Of a stretch of 64,000 bases of DNA, positions 44,782-54,418 are shown in pieces. The DNA lies in contig NZ_AP023189.1 of assembly GCF_012767755.2 (NCBI RefSeq), positions 3,598,001-3,662,000 of the forward strand, written 5' to 3'. The notes beneath the pieces are model-generated. The model worked only from the letters and a program-made list of their open reading frames with translations, did no database searches and was not told where the DNA came from. Source of the stretch: Pseudomonas tohonis (GTDB lineage: Bacteria > Pseudomonadota > Gammaproteobacteria > Pseudomonadales > Pseudomonadaceae). Positions within the stretch are counted from its first letter, which is position 1, and every line of letters begins with the position of its first letter. The position numbers were made by a program, and so were the translations under genes.

Positions 44782-46836
44782 ATGAGCAACCTCACCACCC
44801 TGCAGAGCCTCATCGCCGGCCGCTGGATCGGCCAGCACGGCGCCCAGACCCTGCGCAGCGCCATCGACGGCAGCGCGCTGTGCCGCACCCATGAAGAGCG
44901 CCCGGATTTCGCCGAGGCCGTCGAGTTCGGCCGCCGCCGGGGCATCCCCGCGCTGATGGCGCTGGACTTCCAGCAACGCGCCGCGCGGCTCAAGGCCCTG
45001 GGCCTGTACCTCAACGAGCGCAAGGAGCAGCTCTACGCCCTGTCGCGCCACAGCGGCGCCACCCGCGCCGACAGCTGGATCGACATCGAAGGCGGCAGCG
45101 GCACCCTCTTCGCCTATGCCGGCATCGGCACCCGCGAGCTGCCCTCGGGCAACGTGGTGCACGAAGGCCCGGCCATGCCGCTGGGCAAGCAGGGCCTGTT
45201 CGCCGGCACCCACATCCTGGTGCCGCGCGGCGGCCTCGCCGTGCACATCAACGCCTTCAACTTCCCCATCTGGGGGATGCTGGAGAAGTTCGCGCCGAGC
45301 TTCCTCGCCGGCATGCCCTGCATCGTCAAGCCGGCCACCGCCACCAGCTACCTGACCGAGGCCGCCGTGCGCCTGATGCACGAATCCGGCCTGCTGCCCG
45401 AAGGCAGCCTGCAACTGGTGATCGGCGGCACGGGCGACCTGCTCGACCGCCTCCAGGGCCAGGACGTGGTGACCTTCACCGGCTCCGCCGACACCGCCGC
45501 CAAGTTGCGGGTGAACGCCAACCTGGTGCGCCACTCGGTTCCCTTCAATGCCGAGGCGGACTCGCTCAACTGCGCCATCCTCGCCCCGGAAATCACCCCG
45601 GACGACCCGGAGTTCGACCTCTTCGTCAAGGAAGTGGCCCGCGAGATGACGATCAAGGCCGGGCAGAAATGCACCGCCATCCGCCGCGCCATCGTGCCGG
45701 CGAAACACATCGACGCCGTGGCCGAGCGCCTGCGCGAGCGCCTGGCCAAGGTGGTGATCGGCGACCCGGCCATCGACGGCGTGAAGATGGGTGCCCTGGC
45801 CTCCCACGCCCAGCAGGCCGACGTCGCCGCGCGGGTGGAAACACTGCTGGCCGGCAGCGAGCTGCTGTTCGGCGCCCGCGACGGCTTCGCCCCGCAGGGT
45901 GAAGGCGTCGCCGAAGGTGCCTTCTTCGCCCCGACCCTGCTGCGCGCCCGCGACCCGCATGCCGAAGGCGGCGCCCACGACATCGAGGCCTTCGGCCCGG
46001 TGAGCACGCTGATGGCCTATGACGACATCGACGAAGCCATCGCCCTCGCCGCCCGTGGCAAGGGCAGCCTGGTGGCCAGCCTGGTGACCCGCGACCCCGC
46101 CGTCGCCGCTTACGTGGTGCCGCGCGCCGCCGCCCTGCACGGGCGCCTGCACATTCTCGATCGCGAATCCGCCGCCGAATCCACCGGCCACGGCTCGCCG
46201 CTGCCGATGCTCAAGCACGGTGGCCCCGGCCGCGCCGGCGGTGGCGAGGAACTGGGCGGCCTACGCGCGGTGAAACACTACCTGCAACGCACCGCCGTGC
46301 AGGGCTCGCCGACCATGCTCGCCGCCGTCACCGGCGAATACGTGCGTGGCGCCAAGCTGATCGAGACCGAGGTGCACCCGTTCCGCCGCTGGTTCGACGA
46401 GCTGCAGGTCGGCGAGTCGCTGCTCACCCACCGCCGCACCGTCACCGAGGCCGACATCGTCAACTTCGGCTGCCTCTCGGGCGACCACTTCTACATGCAC
46501 TTCGATGAGCTGGCGGCCAAGGAATCCCAGTTCGGCAAGCGCATCGCCCACGGCTACTTCGTGCTCTCCGCCGCCGCCGGACTGTTCGTCTCCCCGGCCC
46601 CGGGCCCGGTGCTGGCCAACTACGGCCTGGATACCCTGCGCTTCATCAACCCGGTGGGCATCGGCGACACCATTCAGGCGCGCCTGACCTGCAAGCGCAA
46701 GATCGACCAGGGCAAGAAGAGCGCCAAGGGCGAACCCCAGGGCGTGGTGGCCTGGGACGTGGAAGTCACCAACCAGAACGGCGAGCTGGTCGCCAGCTAC
46801 GACATCCTCACCCTGGTGCTCAAGCGCCCTGCCTGA
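44782..46836 (+). CDS. paaZ: Bifunctional oxepin-CoA hydrolase / aldehyde dehydrogenase PaaZ
   Basis: Ring-opening enzyme of 684 residues. The N-terminal aldehyde dehydrogenase domain has Glu258 (FNAEAD) and nucleophile Cys297 (AGQKCTAI); the C-terminal MaoC-like hydratase has [15 protein letters not shown]. It hydrolyses oxepin-CoA and oxidises the semialdehyde to 3-oxo-5,6-dehydrosuberyl-CoA. AAGGAG precedes the ATG at 44782. Its aldehyde dehydrogenase domain is not expected to oxidise free phenylacetaldehyde, so that step remains unassigned in the window. Confidence 0.96.
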   Translation: MSNLTTLQSLIAGRWIGQHGAQTLRSAIDGSALCRTHEERPDFAEAVEFGRRRGIPALMALDFQQRAARLKALGLYLNERKEQLYALSRHSGATRADSWIDIEGGSGTLFAYAGIGTRELPSGNVVHEGPAMPLGKQGLFAGTHILVPRGGLAVHINAFNFPIWGMLEKFAPSFLAGMPCIVKPATATSYLTEAAVRLMHESGLLPEGSLQLVIGGTGDLLDRLQGQDVVTFTGSADTAAKLRVNANLVRHSVPFNAEADSLNCAILAPEITPDDPEFDLFVKEVAREMTIKAGQKCTAIRRAIVPAKHIDAVAERLRERLAKVVIGDPAIDGVKMGALASHAQQADVAARVETLLAGSELLFGARDGFAPQGEGVAEGAFFAPTLLRARDPHAEGGAHDIEAFGPVSTLMAYDDIDEAIALAARGKGSLVASLVTRDPAVAAYVVPRAAALHGRLHILDRESAAESTGHGSPLPMLKHGGPGRAGGGEELGGLRAVKHYLQRTAVQGSPTMLAAVTGEYVRGAKLIETEVHPFRRWFDELQVGESLLTHRRTVTEADIVNFGCLSGDHFYMHFDELAAKESQFGKRIAHGYFVLSAAAGLFVSPAPGPVLANYGLDTLRFINPVGIGDTIQARLTCKRKIDQGKKSAKGEPQGVVAWDVEVTNQNGELVASYDILTLVLKRPA

Positions 46837-46934
46837 GCCAGGTATCGCGCAGCACCTCCCCGCAACTCCAGGTAGCCCGGGCTTCAGCCCGGGTTCACCC
46901 CTCTGCCCTACACCCGAACGATTCCCACGCAATC

Positions 46935-46971
46935 TGGCATGCACAGCCAAGCGGTTGGCAAGCAGGCACAA
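46935..46971 (+). promoter_or_regulatory. Two FeaR-like direct repeats upstream of the porin gene
   Basis: TGGCA-N8-CAA occurs at 46935-46950 and again at 46956-46971, a spacing of 21 bases or two helical turns. The same motif and spacing occur upstream of aauB. E. coli FeaR is recalled to use TGNCA-N8-AAA direct repeats. The porin starts 92 bases downstream. Confidence 0.6.
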
Positions 46972-47063
46972 GGCTCGCGCGAGGGCGATACGTACCATCG
47001 CCGCATGGGCCGATCCGCGTAGAGCCCCCCACGCCAACACCAACAACAACGGGAATCCCACGC

Positions 47064-48401
47064 ATGCAAACTCTCACCCGCGTCACGCCGCTGTTCCGCC
47101 TTTCGACCCTGGCCCTGCTGGTGGCCTGCGCCACCCAGGCCGGGGCCTACGAGCTCTACGCCGACGAGGACACCCACCTCAACGCCGACCTGGAAGCCGT
47201 GTTCGGCGTCTTCCACAGCCAGAAGAACTACGCCACCACCGGCACCAAGGACAAAGGCTCGTCCAGCTGGCGCGAGGGCTACATCAAGTACGGCATCAGC
47301 GGCGACCAGGGCCTGGGCGGCGCCGGCACCGGCTACGGCGCGTTCAACCTGCTCAGCTCCGCCACCTGGGGCGATGGCGACGCGGCGGGCTTCACCGACG
47401 GCGACGAGCGCACCACCAAGATCGAGGACGCCTACCTCGGCTGGCGCTCCGGCAGCCTGTTCGAGGCCCTGGGCGAGGACGGCATCGACGTCTCCTTCGG
47501 CCGCCAGAACATCTCGGTGGGCGACGGCTTCCTGATCAACGGCGACGCGCTGAACCTGGGCAACGGCCCGGCCGATGGCGAGTTCGACCGTGGCGGCGCC
47601 TACTGGCTGGCGGCGCGCAAGGCCTTCGACCAGACCGCCGTGCTGCGCATCGGCGGCAAGGACGGCTGGCGCGGCGACCTGATGTGGCTGAAGTCCGACA
47701 ACCGCTCCCAGGCCAGGCCCGAGCTGTTCGTCGGCACCCTGGAGCACGTGGCCGAGCAAGGCACCGTCGGCCTGACCTGGATCGACATCCGCGACATCGA
47801 TGAAGAGTACGCCTCCCCCATCCAGCTCGACCGCGACGGCATGAAGACCTACAGCCTGCGCGCCCAGGGCAACGCCGGCGTGGAGAACCTGTTCCTCTCC
47901 GGCGAATACGCCTGGCAGGACAAGAAGACCGCCGACAACGAGGACGCCTGGTACCTGGAAGCCGGCTGGACCTTCGCCGACCTGCCCTGGAGCCCCAGCG
48001 TCAGCTACCGCTACAGCCGCTTCTCCGAAGCCTTCGACCCGCTGTTCTTCGGCTTCAACCGGGGCTACGGCACCTGGTTCCAGGGCGAGGTCGCGGCCAA
48101 CTACGCCGGCCCCTTCAACAGCAACACCCGCGTCCAGCACGTGGCGCTGAAGGCCACCCCGCTGGAGAACCTGAGCATCGGCGCGCTGTATTTCGACTTC
48201 GACACCATCGACCGCAACCTGGGCAACTTCGACGGCCGCGAGCTGGACCTCTACGCCGAGTGGGCGGTCAACGACAACCTGGTGATCATGCCGGTGGTGG
48301 GCCTGTTCGAGCCCAGCCGCAGCGCCGACAACGGCGGCACCCAGATCGGCAGCAACGACCGCAACCTCTACACCCAGCTGGTCTTCGCCAGCCACTTCTG
48401 A
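47064..48401 (+). CDS. Outer-membrane beta-barrel porin, substrate unknown
   Basis: A 445-residue protein with a signal peptide ending near AQAGA, alternating aromatic/polar strands through its length and a C-terminal Phe, all typical of an outer-membrane barrel. It does not resemble OprD-type PaaM/PhaK channels; similarity in style to alginate-export-type barrels is possible but weak. FeaR-like repeats upstream and the chemoreceptor 45 bases downstream suggest a channel for aromatic amines or related substrates. Function inferred from context only. Confidence 0.8.
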   Translation: MQTLTRVTPLFRLSTLALLVACATQAGAYELYADEDTHLNADLEAVFGVFHSQKNYATTGTKDKGSSSWREGYIKYGISGDQGLGGAGTGYGAFNLLSSATWGDGDAAGFTDGDERTTKIEDAYLGWRSGSLFEALGEDGIDVSFGRQNISVGDGFLINGDALNLGNGPADGEFDRGGAYWLAARKAFDQTAVLRIGGKDGWRGDLMWLKSDNRSQARPELFVGTLEHVAEQGTVGLTWIDIRDIDEEYASPIQLDRDGMKTYSLRAQGNAGVENLFLSGEYAWQDKKTADNEDAWYLEAGWTFADLPWSPSVSYRYSRFSEAFDPLFFGFNRGYGTWFQGEVAANYAGPFNSNTRVQHVALKATPLENLSIGALYFDFDTIDRNLGNFDGRELDLYAEWAVNDNLVIMPVVGLFEPSRSADNGGTQIGSNDRNLYTQLVFASHF

Positions 48402-48446
48402 GCCCCTGGCGGCGGGCCTCCCGCCGCCCTTCCCCCCGAGCACGCC

Positions 48447-50591
48447 ATGCGTACACCTTCCCTGAGCATCCAGAGCCGCATCACCCTGCTCGCCAGCGCC
48501 TGCCTGATCCTCGTGGTGGCGCTGCTGGTGGGGCTTTCGCTGTACCAGACCCGGCTCAGCACCGAACGCGTCAAGGCCTCCAGCAGCCGCATGCTGGCCA
48601 ACGCTGCCGAAGCCCACATGCAGGCCCAGGCCCGCGTGCAGGCGCTGCAGATCCAGCGCACCTTCCTGCAGACCTACGAATACGGCCAGGGCCTGTCGCG
48701 CTTTGTCCTCTACCTGCGGGCGCGGGCGACGGCCGGCGAGCTGACCGCCGCCGAACTGCGCCAGCGCGTGGCCGAACAGATGCGCAGCGCCGTCCTCGCC
48801 AAGCCCGACCTGCTCGGGCTTTTCGTCATCTTCGAGCGCGACGCGCTGGACGGCGCCGACAGCCAGTTCGTCGGCCAGGACCAGGCCTTCGGCAACGACG
48901 CCGGGCGCTTCTCGCTGTACTGGGTGCAAGGCAAGCCCGGCGAGCTGCAACCGGTGGTCGGCCCGGAGCAGATCCTCACCGACACCTCGCCCGGCCCCAG
49001 CGGCAGCCCCTACAACGCTTTCTACACCTGCCCCCGGGACAGCCGCCGCGCCTGCCTGCTGGAACCTTATTTCGACGACGCCTCCGGTACCCGTCGGCTG
49101 GTCACCAGCGTCGCCTTCCCGCTGATCGAGAACGGCAAGGTGATCGCCGTGGTCGGCCTCGACATCAGCCTCGACGCCCTGCAGCGCAGCGCCCTGGACG
49201 GCAGCGCCCAGCTGTTCGACGGCGCCGGCCAGCTGGGCATCCTCAGCACCGGTGGCGTGGTCGCCGGCTACAGCGCCGATGCCAACGCCCTGGGCAAGCG
49301 CCTCGACCAGGCCCTGCCCGAGGGCGCCGACGCCGTGCTCGGCAGCCTGCGCGAGGCCAAGGCGCGCAGCCTGGTGGACGAGCAGCGCATCCGTGTCCTG
49401 GAGCCGCTGGAGCCCATCCCCGGCGCCGCGCCCTGGGGTGTGCTGGCGACGGTGCCGCAACGCGTGCTGCTGGCCCCGGCCGAAACCCTGCAGAAGGAGC
49501 TGGACGCCGAGCGCCTGGCCAGCTCCGCCCTGGAGTTCGGCCTGGGCAGCGGCGCCGCCCTGCTCGGCGTGCTGCTGATCTGGTTCGCCGCCTTCCGCAT
49601 CACCCGCCCGCTGCAAGGCCTGACGCGCATGCTCGAAGCCATCGCCCAGGGCGAAGGCGACCTCACCGGTCGCCTGGCCGTGCACTCCCGCGACGAGTTG
49701 GGCAAGCTGGCCGCCGCCTTCAACCGATTCGTCGAACGCATCCACGCCTCCATGGGCGAGGTGGCCTCGGCCACGGGGCGGGTCAACGAGGTCGCCCAAC
49801 GGGTGCTGGCCGCCTCCAACGCCTCGCTGCGCAACTCCGACGAGCAGGCCCAGCGCACCAACAGCGTGGCTGCCGCGATCAACGAGCTGGGTGCCGCTGC
49901 CCAGGAGATCGCCCGCAACGCCGCCGACGCCTCGCACCAGGCCTCCGATGCCCGCGAACTGGCCGAGGAAGGCAAGCAGGTGGTCGGCAAGACCCTCACC
50001 GCCATGCATGAGCTGTCCAGCAAGATCAGCGCCTCCAGCGCACAGATCGAGACCCTCGCCGGCAAGACGGTCAACATCGGCCAGATCCTCGACGTGATCA
50101 AAGGCATCTCCGAGCAGACCAACCTGCTCGCGCTCAACGCCGCCATCGAAGCGGCCCGCGCCGGTGAGGCCGGCCGTGGCTTCGCCGTGGTCGCTGACGA
50201 GGTGCGCAACCTCGCCCACCGCACCCAGGTGTCGGCCCAGGAGATCCACCAGATGATCGAGGAACTGCAGGTCGGCTCCCGCGAGGCGGTCGGCACCATG
50301 AGCGAGAGCCAGCGCTACAGCCAGCAAAGCGTCGAGATCGCCAACCTGGCCGGCGAACGCCTCTCCAGCGTCACCCAGCGCATCGGCGAGATCGACGGCA
50401 TGAACCAGTCCGTCGCCACCGCCACCGAGGAACAGACCTCCGTGGTCGAAGCGCTGAACATGGACATCACCGAGATCAACACCCTCAACCAGGAAGGCGT
50501 GGAAAACCTCCAGGCCACCCTGCGCGCCTGCGCCGACCTGGAGCAACAGGCCGAACGGCTCAAGCACCTGGTGGGCAGCTTCCGCATCTGA
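48447..50591 (+). CDS. Methyl-accepting chemotaxis protein with dCache-like sensor domain
   Basis: Chemoreceptor of 714 residues: transmembrane helix (about 13-32), a periplasmic double-Cache-like ligand domain (33-355), second helix ([11 protein letters not shown]), HAMP domain and the cytoplasmic signalling tip with the conserved [19 protein letters not shown] hairpin. The ligand domain has the unusual Cys pair [17 protein letters not shown]. It follows the porin by 45 bases with only a T-less hairpin between, so both may be cotranscribed and FeaR-controlled; an aromatic amine ligand is then a reasonable guess. Its signalling module is almost identical in DNA to the receptor at the right edge. 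Confidence 0.92.
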   Translation: MRTPSLSIQSRITLLASACLILVVALLVGLSLYQTRLSTERVKASSSRMLANAAEAHMQAQARVQALQIQRTFLQTYEYGQGLSRFVLYLRARATAGELTAAELRQRVAEQMRSAVLAKPDLLGLFVIFERDALDGADSQFVGQDQAFGNDAGRFSLYWVQGKPGELQPVVGPEQILTDTSPGPSGSPYNAFYTCPRDSRRACLLEPYFDDASGTRRLVTSVAFPLIENGKVIAVVGLDISLDALQRSALDGSAQLFDGAGQLGILSTGGVVAGYSADANALGKRLDQALPEGADAVLGSLREAKARSLVDEQRIRVLEPLEPIPGAAPWGVLATVPQRVLLAPAETLQKELDAERLASSALEFGLGSGAALLGVLLIWFAAFRITRPLQGLTRMLEAIAQGEGDLTGRLAVHSRDELGKLAAAFNRFVERIHASMGEVASATGRVNEVAQRVLAASNASLRNSDEQAQRTNSVAAAINELGAAAQEIARNAADASHQASDARELAEEGKQVVGKTLTAMHELSSKISASSAQIETLAGKTVNIGQILDVIKGISEQTNLLALNAAIEAARAGEAGRGFAVVADEVRNLAHRTQVSAQEIHQMIEELQVGSREAVGTMSESQRYSQQSVEIANLAGERLSSVTQRIGEIDGMNQSVATATEEQTSVVEALNMDITEINTLNQEGVENLQATLRACADLEQQAERLKHLVGSFRI

Positions 50592-50609
50592 CCGGCAGCC
50601 CCGTGCCCC

Positions 50610-50825
50610 CTGGGTTGAGTGGATCCCCGCGTTCGCGAGGATGACGAGGGGCGGAAAGGTTCGCGTTACCCCGTCACCCCGTGGGAGCGAATTCATTCGC
50701 GATGCGGCGCCCCAGGCAACGCCGTGCCCGCCGGCTTGAGTGGATCCCCGCGTTCGCGAGGATGACGAGGGGAGCACAACCATCCCCACACACCGTCACC
50801 CCCGCGCACGCGGGGGCCCACTGGA
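50610..50825. repeat. REP-like repeats between the chemoreceptor and aauB
   Basis: Two copies of GAGTGGATCCCCGCGTTCGC with the continuation GAGGATGACGAGGG lie at about 50618 and 50739, the palindrome GGAGCGAATTCATTCGC at 50684, and CACCCCCGCGCACGCGGGGG near 50798. No gene is visible in the 419-base gap. Confidence 0.8.
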
Positions 50826-50861
50826 CAACCGGCACTACACTTTCACCTGTACGCAACCCCC

Positions 50862-50937
50862 TGGCACGCCGGCACAACGGCTGGCACAGGCAGACAACGG
50901 GTTGGCAGACAGAGCAATTTCCCTGGCACAGCCACAA
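50862..50937 (+). promoter_or_regulatory. Array of four FeaR-like direct repeats upstream of aauB
   Basis: TGGCA begins at 50862, 50882, 50903 and 50924, spaced 20, 21 and 21 bases. The first two units are exact TGGCA-N8-CAA; the third is TGGCA-N8-AAT, and the fourth has CAA two bases early. The helical phasing suggests one protein array on a single DNA face. aauB starts 74 bases after the last unit. Confidence 0.65.
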
Positions 50938-51010
50938 GGCAGACTGGTACTGCAGAAATCTGCCAACGTACCCGCGATCCGCCAGACCAATAATTCAGGG
51001 AGCCCCCCTA

Positions 51011-52156
51011 ATGCGAATAAACAGGATCCTCGTCCATTCAGCGCTGAGCCTCGGCCTTGCGCTGGCGGGGCTGAACGCCCATGCGGACCTTCCCGCCGAC
51101 ACCATCGGCCAGGTGACCTTGCCCTTCCCGCCCGAACCGCACCGCGCCTACATCGTCGACGTGGAGTTCGAGAACTTCGTCGCCGGCCGCGTGACGGTGG
51201 TGGACCCGGAGAAGAAGAAGATGCTCGGCATGGTCAGCACCGGCTTCGCCGCGCCCTCGACCCTGAGCCGCGACGGCAAGCGCCTGTACACCGCCGACCT
51301 GTTCTATTCGCGCGGCACCCGGGGCACCCGTACCGACGTGCTGACCGCCTGGGACACCTCGACCCTGTCGCCGTCCTGGGAGGTGCTGATCCCCACCAAG
51401 CGCGCCGAGATGCTGACCCAGCGCTACTCACTGGGCACCAGCAGCGACGACCGTTTCGTCTACGTCTACAACTTCACCCCGTCCACCTCGGTGACCGTGG
51501 TCGACACCCAGGCCAAGGCGGTGACCGCCGAGATCGCCATCCCCGGCTGCGTGCTCAACTACCCGGTGGGCAAGCGCGCCTTCGCCTCGCTGTGCGGCGA
51601 CGGCAAGCTGCAGGTGATCACGCTGGACGAGAGCGGCAAGGAAGCCTCGCGCACGCAGACGCCGTTCTTCGACCCCAACGCCGAGAAGCTGGTGGAGCGC
51701 GGCATCGCCGTGGGCGAGCGCTACTACTTCACCACCACCGAGGGCGAGGTGCGCGGGGTGGACTTCTCCGGCGACACGCCGAAGATGCTCGAACCCTGGT
51801 CGCTGACCACCGACGCCGAGCGCAAGGCCGGCTGGGCACCGGGTGGCTGGCAGCTGCTGGCCGTGGCACCGAAGCTCAACCGCCTGTACGTGCTGATGCA
51901 CGACGCCCACGAGCCGATGAAATGGGAAGACCCGAGTCCCTTCGTCTGGGTCTACGACCTGAAGACCGGCAAGAAGGTCGCCACCCTGGAAGCGCCCAAC
52001 CCGATCTGGAGCCTGGCCGCCACCAACGACGACAAGCCATTGCTGCTGGGTACCAACATCACCGGCGGGCTGGAGGTCTTCGACCTGGCCAGCGGCAAGC
52101 ACACCGGCACCATGGAAAAGATCGCCAAAACCCCGATCCAGATCCTCAGCCACTAG
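51011..52156 (+). CDS. aauB: Aromatic amine dehydrogenase large subunit AauB
   Basis: Periplasmic seven-bladed propeller subunit of 381 residues of the MauB/AauB family, with a Sec signal ending near LNAHA. It pairs with the TTQ-bearing small subunit AauA to oxidise primary aromatic amines (2-phenylethylamine, tyramine, tryptamine) to aldehydes and ammonia. The aauB-E-D-A-cytochrome order equals the Alcaligenes faecalis aau cluster as I recall it, which favours AADH over methylamine dehydrogenase. The ATG at 51011 is the one giving a proper signal peptide. Confidence 0.92.
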   Translation: MRINRILVHSALSLGLALAGLNAHADLPADTIGQVTLPFPPEPHRAYIVDVEFENFVAGRVTVVDPEKKKMLGMVSTGFAAPSTLSRDGKRLYTADLFYSRGTRGTRTDVLTAWDTSTLSPSWEVLIPTKRAEMLTQRYSLGTSSDDRFVYVYNFTPSTSVTVVDTQAKAVTAEIAIPGCVLNYPVGKRAFASLCGDGKLQVITLDESGKEASRTQTPFFDPNAEKLVERGIAVGERYYFTTTEGEVRGVDFSGDTPKMLEPWSLTTDAERKAGWAPGGWQLLAVAPKLNRLYVLMHDAHEPMKWEDPSPFVWVYDLKTGKKVATLEAPNPIWSLAATNDDKPLLLGTNITGGLEVFDLASGKHTGTMEKIAKTPIQILSH

Positions 52157-52165
52157 GAGGTCCGC

Positions 52166-52705
52166 ATGTACAGCGACCCGATCTTCATCATCGCCAGCGC
52201 CCTCGCCGTCGCGGTGATCCTGGCCAGCGCCGCGACCCACAAGTTGCGCGCCCCGGCCCGGTTCCGCGACCAGGTGGAGGCCTATCAGCTGCTGCCCAAG
52301 GCGCTGCTCAAGCCCTTCGCCCGGCTGCTGCCGCTGCTGGAGGTGGCCCTGGCCTTCGCCCTGCTGGTGCCCGCCAGCCGCAGCGTCGCCGCGCTCGGTG
52401 CGGCCCTGCTGCTGGCCGCCTACGCCGGCGCCATCGGCCTGAACCTGTGGCGCGGCCGTCGCGACATCGATTGCGGCTGCTCCGGCCCGGACCAGTCCCA
52501 GCCCATCCGCCCGCAGCTGCTGCTGCGCAACGCGGTGCTGGTGGCCCTGGCGCTGGTCGCCACCCTCACCCCCGGCGCCCGCGAACTGGGCGTCTTCGAC
52601 GGCTTCGTGGTGATCGCCGCGGCCGCCGTCGCCCTGCTCATCTATGCCGCGGCCGATGGCCTGCTGGCCAACAGCCCCCGTCTGCTCAAACTCATTGGAA
52701 GGTGA
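52166..52705 (+). CDS. aauE: AADH maturation membrane protein AauE (MauE family)
   Basis: A 179-residue integral membrane protein of the MauE/DoxX-like family with four to five hydrophobic segments and the conserved stretch RRDIDCGCSGP containing a Cys pair. MauE and MauD are needed for transport and disulfide formation of the small subunit. Ribosome site AGGAGG nine bases after the aauB stop; 3 bases before aauD. Confidence 0.9.
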   Translation: MYSDPIFIIASALAVAVILASAATHKLRAPARFRDQVEAYQLLPKALLKPFARLLPLLEVALAFALLVPASRSVAALGAALLLAAYAGAIGLNLWRGRRDIDCGCSGPDQSQPIRPQLLLRNAVLVALALVATLTPGARELGVFDGFVVIAAAAVALLIYAAADGLLANSPRLLKLIGR

Positions 52706-52708
52706 AAT

Positions 52709-53326
52709 ATGGAAGGCCTGATCGTTTCCAACATCCTGCTCTGGTGCCTGCTGCTCGCCCTGGCCTTCGCCGTGATGGGCCTGGTGCGCCAGATCGGCGT
52801 CCTCCACGCACGCCTGGCCCCGGCCGGCGCGCTGATGATGGACAAGGGCGTCGCCGTCGGTGATGCCGCACCCAAGGTGACCGCCGCCGACCGCAACGGC
52901 CGCCCGGTGAACTTCGGCTACGCCGGCGAAAAGGCACAGCTGCTGTTCTTCCTCTCGCCCACCTGCCCCATCTGCAAATCCCTGCTGCCGGCCATCCGTT
53001 CCATCGCCAGGGAACAGGCCGACCGCCTGGAGGTGGTCTACGTCAGCGACGGCGACATGGACGCCCAGGCCGCGCTGATCCGCGAGCACAAGCTCGAAGA
53101 CGTCACCTACGTGGTCGGCCCGGAAGTGGGCATGACCTACCAGATCGGCAAGCTCCCCTACGCCGCGCTGATCGACAAGGCCGGCACCCTGCGTGCCAAG
53201 GGCCTGGTCAACTCCCGCGAGCACCTGGACAGCCTGTTCGAGACCGAACACCTGGGCAGCGCGACCCTGCAGCAGTACCTGCACGGCGGCCATTCCCATG
53301 GCCACTCGCACTCCGCACAACAATAA
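52709..53326 (+). CDS. aauD: Thioredoxin-like AADH maturation protein AauD
   Basis: A membrane-anchored periplasmic thioredoxin-fold protein of 205 residues. One N-terminal helix is followed by the redox motif CPIC (Cys86, Cys89). It is expected to handle the six disulfides of the small subunit. The C-terminus ends in a His-rich tail (HGGHSHGHSHSAQQ) that could bind a metal ion; I do not know this to be a general family feature. Confidence 0.92.
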   Translation: MEGLIVSNILLWCLLLALAFAVMGLVRQIGVLHARLAPAGALMMDKGVAVGDAAPKVTAADRNGRPVNFGYAGEKAQLLFFLSPTCPICKSLLPAIRSIAREQADRLEVVYVSDGDMDAQAALIREHKLEDVTYVVGPEVGMTYQIGKLPYAALIDKAGTLRAKGLVNSREHLDSLFETEHLGSATLQQYLHGGHSHGHSHSAQQ

Positions 53327-53341
53327 GGAAGGGAGACTTCC

Positions 53342-53863
53342 ATGAAACTGCTCGATCTCCTGTTCGAACGCTCCGCCCGGCACGTCGCCGACACCACCTC
53401 CCGGCGCAAGCTGCTGGCCCGCTTCGGCTCGCTGATGGTGGCCGGCGCCGCGCTGCCGGTGCTGCTGCCCATCGACCGCACCGCCAAGGCCCTGGCCGCC
53501 GAGGCGCCCCAGGCCGGCGACCCGGGCGACCCGACCAGCTGCGACTACTGGCGCTACTGCTCCATCGACGGTTTCCTCTGCAGCTGCTGCGGCGGCACCG
53601 TCACCTCCTGCCCGCCGGGCACCGAGGTGTCCCAGGTGACCTGGATCGGTACCTGCCGCAACCCGGCGGACGGCAAGGACTACATCATTTCCTACAACGA
53701 CTGCTGCGGTAAGCACAGCTGCGCCCAGTGCGCCTGTACCCGCAACGACAGCGAGGAGCCGGCCTACCGCCCCTTCAACAACAACGACGTGAACTGGTGC
53801 CTGGCCGCCAAGTCGCACATCTACCACTGCACCATCTCGGTGATCCGCGGCGTGGCGATATGA
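53342..53863 (+). CDS. aauA: Aromatic amine dehydrogenase small subunit AauA (TTQ cofactor)
   Basis: Catalytic small subunit of 173 residues. A twin-arginine signal (TSRRKLLARFGSLMVAGAA) leads to a Cys-rich mature domain. The tryptophan pair that forms tryptophan tryptophylquinone is Trp101 (VTWIGTC) and Trp152 (NWCLAAK); the catalytic Asp is Asp120 (YNDCCG). All three are offset by eight from the A. faecalis AADH numbering as I recall it (109, 160, 128), which supports AADH identity. No mauG-type gene for TTQ maturation is in the window, as in the A. faecalis cluster. Confidence 0.94.
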   Translation: MKLLDLLFERSARHVADTTSRRKLLARFGSLMVAGAALPVLLPIDRTAKALAAEAPQAGDPGDPTSCDYWRYCSIDGFLCSCCGGTVTSCPPGTEVSQVTWIGTCRNPADGKDYIISYNDCCGKHSCAQCACTRNDSEEPAYRPFNNNDVNWCLAAKSHIYHCTISVIRGVAI

Positions 53864-53877
53864 ACGGAGGGGTTGTC

Positions 53878-54399
53878 ATGCGAGCACTGCTGATCGCCGC
53901 GCTGGCCTGCGCCATGGCAGCCCCGCCGGCGTTCGCCCGGGCCATCCCCGACCCGCACCAGCGGGCCGCGCCCGGCAACGAGGCGCAGCAGAAGCCGATC
54001 TCCCAGGCGGGCTACAGCACGCCGGTGAACTACCAGCTGCAATGCGCCGGCTGCCACCTGGGCGACGGCACCGGCTCGAAAGCCAACGACACGCCACGGA
54101 TGAAGGATTTCGTCGGCAACTTCCTCAAGGTCGAGGGCGGCCGCGAGTTCCTCGTGCGCGTGCCGGGCATGTCCCAGTCCGCGCTCAACGACGCGCAGCT
54201 GGCCGACCTGCTCAACTGGCTGATGCGCGAGGACGGCATGGCCGGCAAGAGCATGCCCGCGCGCTACGTGCCCTACAGCGCCGAGGAAGTCACCCGCCTG
54301 CGCAAGGTGAACATGCTCAACCTGCCCGGCACCCGCGCCGAACTGATCGCGCGGATGCGCGAACAGGGCATCCCCATCGAGGACGGCATGGACTATTGA
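53878..54399 (+). CDS. Periplasmic monohaem c-type cytochrome of the aau operon
   Basis: A 173-residue secreted protein with one haem site CAGCH (56-60). It matches the small cytochrome (orf-2) that follows aauA in A. faecalis and may accept electrons from AADH. The ATG at 53878 has GGAGGGG six bases upstream; an earlier ATG at 53860 overlaps the aauA stop but lacks a ribosome site. One haem motif only, so it is not a MauG-type dihaem enzyme. Last gene before a terminator. Confidence 0.88.
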   Translation: MRALLIAALACAMAAPPAFARAIPDPHQRAAPGNEAQQKPISQAGYSTPVNYQLQCAGCHLGDGTGSKANDTPRMKDFVGNFLKVEGGREFLVRVPGMSQSALNDAQLADLLNWLMREDGMAGKSMPARYVPYSAEEVTRLRKVNMLNLPGTRAELIARMREQGIPIEDGMDY

Positions 54400-54418
54400 G
54401 TGCCCCGCTCCACCTTCG

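Noticed and set aside
50861..50937. Sigma-54 promoter upstream of aauB, suggested by repeated TGGCAC words
   Set aside because: None of the copies is followed by a TTGC element at the -12 distance; the regular spacing fits a direct-repeat operator better.
53878..54399. Cytochrome as a MauG-type TTQ maturase
   Set aside because: Only one CxxCH haem motif and too short; it fits a small electron-transfer cytochrome.
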